A stretch of 8,070 nucleotides of DNA from Lentisphaeraceae bacterium (GCA_004555175.1 SFJE01000051.1:1-8070); one strand, 5' to 3'; positions 1 to 6,180 are shown, counted from the stretch's first letter. Notes: a model not told the origin generated them from the sequence alone. Translations and numbers: made by a program.

Positions 1-153
1 GCCAATGCCGGCTTCGACACCGCCCTCGGCGTCATCTTCCACGCCGCCACCAGCCTCTACGGCCAAGAGGTCACCCTCGAAGCCATCGACCACACCATCA
101 ATGGCGAGGGCCTCTTCCAGGCCACCGCCCGCCTCCGTCTTAACTGCCACTAA
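1..153 (+). CDS. 3' end of a phage tail gene (possible tail terminator/completion protein)
   Basis: The first 50 codons of the window are open in frame 1 and end in TAA at 151-153. The start lies upstream of the window. The peptide (ending ARLRLNCH) alternates hydrophobic and polar residues as in a beta-rich domain, and its C-ending codon use matches the downstream genes, so it is real coding sequence. It lies 26 bp before the candidate tail tube gene. In lambda-like tail modules that place is held by the tail terminator or a completion protein. That assignment is from gene order alone; no family motif is recognised in the fragment. Confidence 0.65.
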   Translation, partial: ANAGFDTALGVIFHAATSLYGQEVTLEAIDHTINGEGLFQATARLRLNCH

Positions 154-179
154 CAAAACCAAAAGAAAGGAACACACAC

Positions 180-545
180 ATGGCAAACACCGTCACCCAC
201 GCCACCTGGGGCGTCACCAGCACCGTCGGCGCCGTCTCCGGCGTGGTCACCGACCTCTCGGTCACCACCGAAGCCCAGCAGCAGCCCGAATACAACGAAA
301 AAGGCGCCGTCATCGGCGTGGTCCAATACGACAAGCGCCTCTCTGCCACCGCCACCATCCAGGTCTCCAGCTCCGTCTCGGCCCCCGACGTCGGCACCGC
401 CGTTACCATCGGCACCCAAACCTACTACGTCACCTCCGCCACCGTCCTTCAGAACAACAAGGACTTCCGAAAAATCCAGCTCTCCCTCGAAGCCTGGAGC
501 AACTGCACTGCGGTCAACGACGGCTCCGGCACCACCAATGGCTAA
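180..545 (+). CDS. Putative phage tail tube (major tail) protein, 121 aa
   Basis: This 121-residue protein has no signal peptide or membrane segment. It is rich in Thr, Val, Ser and Ala, with many short beta-strand-like stretches, which fits a small all-beta virion subunit. Residues from about 70 onward (VGTAVTIGTQTYYVTSATV, then NKDFRKIQLSLEAW) look like the closing strands of a tail-tube or related beta-sandwich fold. The ATG is set by AAAGGA at 166-171 with 8 nt spacing. It sits directly upstream of the frameshifted tail assembly chaperone and the tape measure gene, which is where the tube gene lies in lambda and many other long-tailed phages. Function is inferred from size, composition and position. 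Another small virion protein is possible. Confidence 0.6.
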   Translation: MANTVTHATWGVTSTVGAVSGVVTDLSVTTEAQQQPEYNEKGAVIGVVQYDKRLSATATIQVSSSVSAPDVGTAVTIGTQTYYVTSATVLQNNKDFRKIQLSLEAWSNCTAVNDGSGTTNG

Positions 546-547
546 TC

Positions 548-560
548 GCTCGCTGCGCTC
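548..560 (+). repeat. 13-nt GC-rich element, inverse copy of 3000-3012
   Basis: GCTCGCTGCGCTC lies just after the stop of the candidate tail tube gene, in the 51-bp gap before the chaperone gene. Its exact reverse complement is at 3000-3012, in the other sizeable gap between tail genes. It is a short palindrome-like extragenic motif. Similar GC-rich words are common in high-GC genomes, so mobility or function is not shown. Confidence 0.45.
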
Positions 561-596
561 ACGCGCGGCGATGACGCGCACTGAAAGGAGCCACCA

Positions 597-968
597 ATGA
601 ACCCCGAAGCACTCTCCAATCCCCCCGCCAATCCCCCGCAAGTCATCGATGGCTTCACCACGCCATCCCCTATCACCCTCGGTCAAATCGCCCTCCTCGA
701 GAAAATCAAGAGCCCCCTCGTGGCAGCCAACGCCCCCTGCGAGCTGCTCGACCTGCTCCCCTCGCTCTACCTCCTCTCGATGAGCGCGCGTGAAGGCCTC
801 GAGCACCTCCCAACCCTGCAGGCCGACGCCCTCGCTTGGGCCGACACCCTCTCCCACCAACAGGCCATCGAAGCCACCCAGAAGGCTCAGGCCGCCCTCC
901 AAGCCTTCTTCGCCGCCCTCCCGCGCGAAACCGAGGAAGACAAGGCCACCGCGCCAAAAAAAGCCTAG
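597..968 (+). CDS. Tail assembly chaperone, short form (gpG-like), 123 aa
   Basis: This is the unshifted product of the chaperone locus. It starts at an ATG with a strong AAAGGAG at 584-590 and 6 nt spacing. The 123-residue product is Pro/Ala/Leu rich and mainly helical from about residue 28 (LGQIALLEKIKSPLV) through a charged Gln/Ala helix. It ends in a basic Lys-Lys-Ala just after an A7 run. In lambda the equivalent gpG coats the tape measure protein during tail assembly and is absent from the finished virion. The assignment rests on position between a candidate tube gene and the tape measure gene, and on the frameshift signal at its 3' end. The sequence itself is too diverged for recognition by eye. 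Confidence 0.78.
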   Translation: MNPEALSNPPANPPQVIDGFTTPSPITLGQIALLEKIKSPLVAANAPCELLDLLPSLYLLSMSAREGLEHLPTLQADALAWADTLSHQQAIEATQKAQAALQAFFAALPRETEEDKATAPKKA

Positions 969-1147
969 CCGGCAATGGACTCCTCCTCACCATTGCCGAA
1001 TGGGCCGCACGCACCTACGCCTACACCCTCGAGGAGATCCTCTGGAACATCCCCGCCATCCACCTCGCCCTCCTCATGCGCCAATACGCCACTGCTCAAG
1101 CCGGCTATAAAGGCAACTCCCTCCTCGAAGATTACCTCTTCAACTAA
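597..1147 (+). CDS. Tail assembly chaperone, long form by -1 frameshift (gpGT-like), about 183 aa
   Basis: Ribosomes that slip back one base at 956-962 continue in the frame that stays open to TAA at 1145-1147. They make the first 122 residues of the short form plus 61 more, beginning Ser-Leu-Ala-Gly. The extension (for example LLLTIAEWAARTYAYTLEEI, then NIPAIHLALLMRQYATAQAG) has a helical, conserved-looking character and cannot easily be made any other way. Between the slip site and 1147 the only ATG in this frame is at 1076, near the end and without a ribosome site. In lambda the T domain of gpGT binds the tape measure protein and recruits tube subunits. The tape measure gene starts 6 nt after this stop, as expected. 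Confidence 0.85.
956..962 (+). promoter_or_regulatory. Slippery heptamer A AAA AAA for -1 frameshifting
   Basis: Seven A residues lie exactly in the X XXY YYZ phase of the short chaperone frame (CCA AAA AAA GCC TAG), two codons before its stop. Both P-site and A-site tRNA-Lys can re-pair after a one-base backward slip. The same run could in principle also cause transcriptional slippage. Confidence 0.88.
970..998 (+). promoter_or_regulatory. Frameshift-stimulating hairpin (possible pseudoknot)
   Basis: CGGCAATGG at 970-978 is perfectly complementary to CCATTGCCG at 990-998, giving a 9-bp stem with an 11-nt pyrimidine-rich loop. It begins 7 nt after the slippery heptamer, inside the usual 5-9 nt window for a -1 frameshift stimulator. 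The stem overlaps nothing else that needs it. The loop contains CTCCTC, which could pair with GAGGAG at 1031-1036 to form a pseudoknot. Confidence 0.82.
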
Positions 1148-1153
1148 TCCGCC

Positions 1154-2086
1154 ATGCAGCCAGACGTCTCCATCAAAGTCGTGGCCGACACCGCCCAGGC
1201 CGAGGCCGCCCTCCGCAAAACCGGCGCGCAACTCCGCTCCGCCGCCACACCCACAGCCTCCGCTTCCGCTGGCCCAGCCACCGCCGGCGGCGAAACCGTT
1301 GGCAAGCAGATCGCCTCCGCCGCCGTCGGCTTCATCGCAAACCAAGGCCTCCAAGCCATCACCTCCGCCGTCGCCTCGCAAGATGGCAGTGGCCGCCTTG
1401 CCAGGCGTATCAGCGGCATCGGCGGAGGCCTCCTGGGTGGTGCAGCCGCTGGCGCGGCCGCCGGCTCGGTCATCCCAGGCGTCGGAACCGCTATCGGTGC
1501 AGTCGTCGGTGCGGCCATCGGCGGCCTTACCGCCTTCACCAAAGAGCTCGCCCAAACCACCACCGAACTGCGCGAAGCTCGCTTCTCAGAGCGGATGATG
1601 CTCCAAGGCATCGAAGTGGGCCAAGCCACCGGCGCGCAAGACCGCGCCTTCACCAGAATGCTCTCCACCAAAGGCCGCGATGAGCAGCAAGCCCTCATCG
1701 CCAGCCGCATCGCCCAGCTCACGCGCGGCTCCGGCAGCCTCTCCATCAAAAACCTGCGCGCAGACCTCCGCGCGCGCGAAGAGGCCGGCGAGATGGATTC
1801 GCAAGCCTACCGCGTCTCCAAAGCCGAGCTCTCGATGCAAGCCGGGCGCGTCGCTTCCCTCCTCCGCCTCAAGGAAGAACTCGGCAACGCCCCGCAAGCC
1901 CCCCTCCTCGGCGCCGGCTCCGTCACCGACTCCCTCGCCAAAATGGACGGCTCTGTCGGCGCGCAAGTCAACGTGGCCGATGTCAACCGCCAGCAACTCG
2001 AAGTCCAGCGCGAAATGCTCCGCGCCCTCAATCGCCTCGCCAGCGCAGACCCCTCGCAATTCACCGCCGTCGCCGTCTTTGATTAA
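1154..2086 (+). CDS. Putative tail tape measure protein, short (310 aa)
   Basis: The tape measure protein fills the tail tube, sets its length and helps deliver DNA across the host envelope. The 310-residue product has an Ala-rich helical N-terminus (QAEAALRKTGAQLRS) and a hydrophobic Gly/Ala zipper at about 88-128 that could insert in a membrane. Long charged helices follow (TKELAQTTTELREARFSERM; REEAGEMDSQAYRVSKAELS), and the C-terminal part has heptad-like Leu/Arg spacing (QREMLRALNRLA). Position immediately after the frameshifted chaperone is the strongest evidence. There is no obvious ribosome site before ATG 1154, so translation is probably coupled to the chaperone extension ending at 1147. 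Most tape measure proteins are at least twice this long, so either the tail is short or this is a minor internal virion protein. Confidence 0.7.
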   Translation: MQPDVSIKVVADTAQAEAALRKTGAQLRSAATPTASASAGPATAGGETVGKQIASAAVGFIANQGLQAITSAVASQDGSGRLARRISGIGGGLLGGAAAGAAAGSVIPGVGTAIGAVVGAAIGGLTAFTKELAQTTTELREARFSERMMLQGIEVGQATGAQDRAFTRMLSTKGRDEQQALIASRIAQLTRGSGSLSIKNLRADLRAREEAGEMDSQAYRVSKAELSMQAGRVASLLRLKEELGNAPQAPLLGAGSVTDSLAKMDGSVGAQVNVADVNRQQLEVQREMLRALNRLASADPSQFTAVAVFD

Positions 2087-2097
2087 AGGAGAATCCA

Positions 2098-2961
2098 ATG
2101 GCCGATGACACCCCCGCCACCCCCGACACGCCCGCCGAGTCCACCACCCCCGCCACTCACCAAGAGTGCAACCGCTCCCTCTCCAAGCAGCCGGGCATCA
2201 CCTCCCGCTCCGTCGCCTTCGTCGGAGACTACGAAGAACTCGCAGCCACCGCCGCCTCCTGGCAAGTCGGCATCACCACCGCGGCAAACAATACGGGCTT
2301 CGTGGGCTTCCCCGCCGGCTACGTCTCGGCCGTTGAGCTCCAAGCCCTCAAAGGCGGCCGCGGCCGCCTCATCATCTCCACCGCCGAGCAAGACGACGTT
2401 GCAGTCTGGGGCCTGGAGATGGCCGAAATCCAAAAGCCTATCCGCACCTGGAAAGCAAACGCCGAAAATAAAGCAGACCGCCCGGACCTCGCCCTCCTTG
2501 CCAACTGGGAGTCCCAAGCCGGCAAGCAAGGCCTCGAAAGCGAATACAACGCCTACAAATACAACGGCACAGGACTCTCAGGCAACACCCTCACCCTCGC
2601 CAAAATGATCCGCGAAGAGGGCATCGACCACTACGCCGTCTACACCCCCATCATCACCCTCACCACCCGCCACAATGGCCTCCCCTCCGGCGTCGGCTCA
2701 AACATCGGCAAAATCGAATCCCCGGCAGACGCACCCGAAGCCCTCTCCGCCATCGCCACCGAATGGCTCAAAACCGCCGACCGCATCCAAGGCTCCATCG
2801 ACGGCGTCTACACCCGCATCCAACAGTGGACCGGCGCAGACAAGTGGAACAAAAACCTCTATGAAACAGCCGAAAGCGGCAGCTCCTCCTCTGGCTCCGA
2901 CAGCGGCTCCGGCGGCTCCTCCTCCAACTCCGGCGGCAGCTCCGGCGGCTCCTCCTCGTAA
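2098..2961 (+). CDS. Unrecognised tail-module protein with Ser/Gly-rich C-terminus, 287 aa
   Basis: No family is recognised. The ATG is firmly set by AGGAG at 2087-2091, spaced 6 nt, directly after the tape measure stop. Residues 1-20 are a Thr/Pro-rich, disordered-looking leader. Residues about 35-235 look like a folded alpha/beta domain with several Trp and Tyr residues (DDVAVWGLEMAEIQKPIRTW; YNAYKYNGTGLSGNTL; HYAVYTPIITL). A helical stretch follows up to about 255, and residues 260-287 are almost only Ser and Gly with single Asp and Asn residues. There is no signal peptide or membrane segment. Lying between the tape measure and fibre-like genes, it may be a distal tail, hub or baseplate component. 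The Ser/Gly tract resembles a flexible linker with nothing after it. Confidence 0.75.
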   Translation: MADDTPATPDTPAESTTPATHQECNRSLSKQPGITSRSVAFVGDYEELAATAASWQVGITTAANNTGFVGFPAGYVSAVELQALKGGRGRLIISTAEQDDVAVWGLEMAEIQKPIRTWKANAENKADRPDLALLANWESQAGKQGLESEYNAYKYNGTGLSGNTLTLAKMIREEGIDHYAVYTPIITLTTRHNGLPSGVGSNIGKIESPADAPEALSAIATEWLKTADRIQGSIDGVYTRIQQWTGADKWNKNLYETAESGSSSSGSDSGSGGSSSNSGGSSGGSSS

Positions 2962-2973
2962 AAGGTTTTGCAC

Positions 2974-2990
2974 GCAGCCGTCCCGGCTGC
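2974..2990 (+). other. Intergenic hairpin, 7-bp stem and 3-nt loop
   Basis: GCAGCCG at 2974-2980 pairs with CGGCTGC at 2984-2990 around a TCC loop, 12 nt after the stop of the 287-aa gene. No T-run follows on either strand, so it is not a standard intrinsic terminator. It may limit mRNA decay or readthrough, or be a REP-like element. Positions 2962-3065 hold no ORF of their own. Confidence 0.5.
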
Positions 2991-2999
2991 ACCTCTCGC

Positions 3000-3012
3000 G
3001 AGCGCAGCGAGC
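3000..3012 (-). repeat. 13-nt GC-rich element, inverse copy of 548-560
   Basis: GAGCGCAGCGAGC is the exact reverse complement of the element at 548-560. It also sits in a small local hairpin, with CTCGC at 2995-2999 pairing with GCGAG at 3007-3011. Both copies lie in the two longest gaps between tail genes, just after a stop codon. Confidence 0.45.
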
Positions 3013-3027
3013 ACCTCTCACAGCCAT

Positions 3028-3053
3028 CCGCTAACAGCTAACCGCTAACAGCT
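3028..3053 (+). repeat. Two direct copies of a 12-nt unit, 14-bp period
   Basis: CCGCTAACAGCT occurs at 3028-3039 and again at 3042-3053, separated by AA. The pair ends 12 nt before the start codon at 3066, in the place where a ribosome site would normally be. AGCT within each unit is self-complementary. It could be a protein-binding site or a microsatellite-like remnant. Confidence 0.55.
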
Positions 3054-3065
3054 CCCCTTCCCCCT

Positions 3066-4436
3066 ATGATCCCCCTCCCCACACCCCCCGTCCGCGGACA
3101 ACCCATCCAAGCCGACCTCATGCGCTCAATCATCGAGGCCATCCGCCGTTGCCGCCCCATCAAAGGCCAAGGTATCCTCCTCCAAGAGACCCTCCAAGGC
3201 ACCATCATCTCCGCCGACGCCTCCGCAAACACCTCCCAGGAAGACCCCTTCTCCTTCCCCTTCCGCTGCTCGCTCATCACCACCGCCATCCAAAACGGAA
3301 TCCCCCTCTACGCCCTGCGCATCCAACACGGCGCCCTCTACGAAGTCCTCGACGCCCTCGCCATCGAGCAACCCCTCACCCTCGAAAACATCGCCCAAGA
3401 CGAGGCCGACCCCAACGCTTGGCGCGCAGAAAACCTCACCTCCGGCGCCCTCTTCATCCGCAAAGACCCCTCCGCCTACACCCTCGCCTTCGGCGAACCC
3501 ATCAACGCCCTCTTCATCATCGCCACCCTCTCCCTCTCCTCCTCCTCCCCCACGCCAACCCTCACCCAACGCGCCCTGGGCGACCTCTACCTCTTCAACT
3601 CGCAACCCCCGGAGCAGCCCCCACTCGCCTGGGAAGTCCGCAAAAACGGCGACACCTGGCAAATCTACTCGCCCTACTGGGTCTACGCCTCCTCCGGCTC
3701 GGCCCCAGGCGCATACGCAAAAGGCATGCAAAGCGGCTGGAACACCCTTGCAGAGAAGCTGCAAGGCGGAAACCTCTACGCACTGCTCACCCACACCGAA
3801 GCCGCCGGAGAAGGCTCCTCGGCCACCCCAGAGACCATCGCCCTCTCCATCGTCAACACCCTCCCAAGCCCCCTCTTCTCAGAGGGCACCTACAACATCG
3901 CCGTCCCCATCGGCAAGTTCACTTCCACCACCGCCGAAGACGGCACCCAAACCACCGCCTGGACGCAGCTCCACCTCGGCATCATCACCGAAACCATCCC
4001 CCTCAAAGGCGACCCAGGCCCCGCCGGCAAAGACGGCCAGCCCGGCCAAGACGGCGCTCCAGGCCAGCCAGGCGCCAACGGCGAAGACGGCGCCACCTTC
4101 ACCCCCAGCCTCCGAACCGTCACCGGCACAGGCGGCGGCGTTTACCTCGACTTCACCAACTCCAAAACAAACGCCATCATCCAAGGGAACATAAACCTCA
4201 AAGGCCCCAAAGGCGACACCGGTGCCACCGGCCCCCAAGGCCCCCAAGGCCCCACCGGCACCTTCAACACCGGCTCGGCACTCTCCGTCGACGTCGTCAC
4301 CGCAGTCAAGTACGACACCTCAACCCACCAACTTACCTACACCAAGCGGACCATCAAGTTCTACGGCACCTCCATTGGAAACGAGTCGTCGCCACAAGAA
4401 ATCACCACCGCCACAGCCCACTCCGCCGAGCACTAA
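3066..4436 (+). CDS. Collagen-like phage tail fibre or receptor-binding protein, 456 aa
   Basis: Residues 1-45 (VRGQPIQADLMRSIIEAIRR) look like a helical attachment segment. Residues about 50-310 form a mixed beta-rich domain with no recognised family, including an aromatic patch (WEVRKNGDTWQIYSPYWVYA). Two Gly-X-Y collagen tracts follow: ten triplets at residues 315-344 beginning GDPGPAGKDGQPG, and seven at 380-400 beginning GPKGDTGATGPQG. A 35-residue beta linker separates them, and about 56 more residues end the protein. Phage collagen-like tracts form trimeric, rod-like shafts in fibres and tip proteins, so the protein is probably a trimer at the tail tip. No Shine-Dalgarno precedes ATG 3066. 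The stop is 3 nt before the next gene, so the two genes are translationally coupled and probably partners. Confidence 0.75.
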   Translation: MIPLPTPPVRGQPIQADLMRSIIEAIRRCRPIKGQGILLQETLQGTIISADASANTSQEDPFSFPFRCSLITTAIQNGIPLYALRIQHGALYEVLDALAIEQPLTLENIAQDEADPNAWRAENLTSGALFIRKDPSAYTLAFGEPINALFIIATLSLSSSSPTPTLTQRALGDLYLFNSQPPEQPPLAWEVRKNGDTWQIYSPYWVYASSGSAPGAYAKGMQSGWNTLAEKLQGGNLYALLTHTEAAGEGSSATPETIALSIVNTLPSPLFSEGTYNIAVPIGKFTSTTAEDGTQTTAWTQLHLGIITETIPLKGDPGPAGKDGQPGQDGAPGQPGANGEDGATFTPSLRTVTGTGGGVYLDFTNSKTNAIIQGNINLKGPKGDTGATGPQGPQGPTGTFNTGSALSVDVVTAVKYDTSTHQLTYTKRTIKFYGTSIGNESSPQEITTATAHSAEH

Positions 4437-4439
4437 CCT

Positions 4440-6116
4440 ATGGCCACAGCCCTCGTTTACTTCTCCTCCCTCTGGACGCGCGCCAACACCGGCGTCGTCA
4501 AACACTCCTCCTACGAGGGCAAAACCGTAGAATGCGAAATCGCCACCGGCACCATCTACGACTCCAGCCCACACACTGGCTCGGTCCTCGTCCTCCCGGG
4601 CATCTCCCTCGAAGGCTCAAAAGAAGGCATCCCCTACACCAATGCCTCCACCTACGGTGGCAATGCCTACTGGTACCAATCCGCCCAGAAGCGCTGGTAC
4701 CCCTACGCAAACAATATCGCCTCGCCAAACTACCTCGTCTCGGCCGGAAGCACCACCAAAGGCGAAGAAATCGCCGTCAAAGCCTACTATAAAGGCGACG
4801 ACTCCTGGGCCTGGTACGCCAAGTTCCGCGTCATCTCCTTTGTCGACGTCACCATCGATAACTCCCAGAGCCCCATCGCCCTCGCCGTCTCCGGCGCCGC
4901 CACCACCACCGTCGCCGCCGGAGAAACCGCCAAACTCTCCCTCGAAGCCGGCGCCAAACTCACCCTTGCCCTCTCCACCGACCTCACCTACCAGAAGAAG
5001 TTCGTCGCCTACAAAGTCGGCTCCACCACCAAAGGCACCGCCACCACCCTCGCAAACTACACCGTCATCGGCGGCGAAACCATCACCGTCACCTGGCAAA
5101 ACAACCCCACCGCCACCCTCACTGCCCCCGCCAACGCCAACCTAACCGCCAAGCTCACCTGGGGCTCACCCACCCAAACCAACACCATCTCCGCCTCCGC
5201 CGGCTCCTCCGCAACCATCTACATTCCACCAAAAAACGCGCTGCTCGTCCTCTCGTGCACCGCCATCAATGGCGCAGAGTTCTACAAGTGGCTCAAAAAC
5301 GGCTCCACCACAGCCATCACCGATAATAACCCCTCCAGCTCCTTCTCCCCGGCCTCCGGCGAAACCTACTCCTGCACCACGCGCACCCCCTACACTGTCA
5401 CCCTCACCGCCCCAACCGGCATCACCCTCGCCTACACCTTCGGCCTCGACGGCACCCAGCAAGCCGCCGGCTCCCTCTCCCCGGGCTCCTCAAAAGGGGT
5501 CAAACTCTACCGCGAAAGCGGCGGCAATATGACCCTCGTCCTCACCGCCTCACCCTTCAACCTCGACACCTTCGGCGGCTGGACCAAAAACGGCACCGTC
5601 GTCGATCCCTATTCCAACCCCGCCACCTTCATCGCAAACGAGGCCGCCACCTACTCCTGCCTCATCGGCCAAGCCTCCACCCCCACCACCTCATCCGGCA
5701 AGCTGCTCTACGGAAAATACGGAAACCTCCTCTACGCCGACACCCTCAAAGCCGCCTCCACCCACACCATCGCCCTCTCCGCCGACTTCGAGGTAAGCGG
5801 CCACATCATCACCTGCTCCATCACCAAACCCGGCGAAGCCCAAGAAACCGCCACCACCGAAATCCCCACAGCCTTCTCCAGGGAAAAAAAGGTCTCCTTC
5901 CCCGCCACCGGCTCAGACTCCGGCAAACTCCTCTTCGCAGACCAATCCGCCCCCCTCCCCTCCGGCTCCCTCGCCTCCCAAAAACGCCTCGTCAAAATCC
6001 TCTTCCACTGCGATAACGCCGTCCACAAATACACCCTCACCCTCAAAGTCGACGGCTCCACCCGCTTCTCATCCACCCTCTCCGGCACCTTCTCGCGAAC
6101 CATCGAAGTCTCATAA
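4440..6116 (+). CDS. Putative tail fibre or surface protein with three ~95-residue repeats, 558 aa
   Basis: The protein is Thr/Ser/Ala/Gly rich and beta-type throughout, with no signal peptide. Residues 1-140 form a unique N-terminal domain rich in Tyr and Trp (YGGNAYWYQSAQKRWYPY). Three divergent modules then run at about 145-222, 223-315 and 316-411. They share an aromatic-x-x-aromatic then Gly core (FVAYKVGS at 188, FYKWLKNG at 281, FGGWTKNG at 378) and a closing strand (TITV at 214, TYSC at 309 and 404). The W-x-NG pattern recalls bacterial adhesin-type beta repeats such as divergent InlB-like B repeats; this likeness is by eye. Residues 416-558 are a C-terminal beta domain with two GKLL(Y/F) segments. 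It begins 3 nt after the collagen-like gene and is the last gene of the tail block, which suggests adsorption. Exact function is unknown. Confidence 0.7.
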   Translation: MATALVYFSSLWTRANTGVVKHSSYEGKTVECEIATGTIYDSSPHTGSVLVLPGISLEGSKEGIPYTNASTYGGNAYWYQSAQKRWYPYANNIASPNYLVSAGSTTKGEEIAVKAYYKGDDSWAWYAKFRVISFVDVTIDNSQSPIALAVSGAATTTVAAGETAKLSLEAGAKLTLALSTDLTYQKKFVAYKVGSTTKGTATTLANYTVIGGETITVTWQNNPTATLTAPANANLTAKLTWGSPTQTNTISASAGSSATIYIPPKNALLVLSCTAINGAEFYKWLKNGSTTAITDNNPSSSFSPASGETYSCTTRTPYTVTLTAPTGITLAYTFGLDGTQQAAGSLSPGSSKGVKLYRESGGNMTLVLTASPFNLDTFGGWTKNGTVVDPYSNPATFIANEAATYSCLIGQASTPTTSSGKLLYGKYGNLLYADTLKAASTHTIALSADFEVSGHIITCSITKPGEAQETATTEIPTAFSREKKVSFPATGSDSGKLLFADQSAPLPSGSLASQKRLVKILFHCDNAVHKYTLTLKVDGSTRFSSTLSGTFSRTIEVS

Positions 6117-6125
6117 ACAAAAAGA

Positions 6126-6145
6126 CCCCCGGACAACGCCGGGGG
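6126..6145. terminator. GC-rich hairpin at the end of the tail operon; T-tract only on the minus strand
   Basis: CCCCCGG at 6126-6132 pairs with CCGGGGG at 6139-6145 around a 6-nt loop, starting 9 nt after the last tail stop codon. On the + strand it is followed by CCAGG with no T-run, so it would be a poor intrinsic terminator for the tail genes. On the minus strand it is followed by a T-rich stretch (complement of 6117-6125), the classical arrangement. No minus-strand gene is seen here. It may act bidirectionally or as an mRNA 3' end stabiliser. Confidence 0.6.
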
Positions 6146-6162
6146 CCAGGACACACCTTCGG

Positions 6163-6180
6163 GCCTGATTGCAGTCAGGC
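6163..6180 (+). other. Second intergenic hairpin, 6-bp stem
   Basis: GCCTGA at 6163-6168 pairs with TCAGGC at 6175-6180 around a 6-nt loop, 17 nt after the GC-rich hairpin. The 160-bp gap 6117-6276 holds these two hairpins and the palindrome at 6239. No ORF of its own and no convincing sigma-70 promoter are seen in it. Confidence 0.4.

Noticed and set aside
5..574. + strand frame of 189 codons at the window start
   Set aside because: It is low-complexity Ser/Pro then Arg/His-rich and crosses the better-supported gene with its own ribosome site at 180.
836..1147. Separate gene starting at TTG 836
   Set aside because: The first part is a shadow of the short chaperone and the start has no ribosome site. 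The real content begins at the slip site and is explained by frameshifting.
3126..3794. Long minus-strand frames opposite the tail genes (also around 150-902, 965-1749 and 6175-6957)
   Set aside because: They are Gly/Val/Glu-rich mirror readings of strongly biased codons on the + strand, with no start signals of their own.
3149..4792. Long + strand open frame, 547 codons, Arg/His/Pro rich
   Set aside because: It overlaps two better genes in another frame, and its composition is the shifted reading of C-ending codons. It has no domain-like content or ribosome site.
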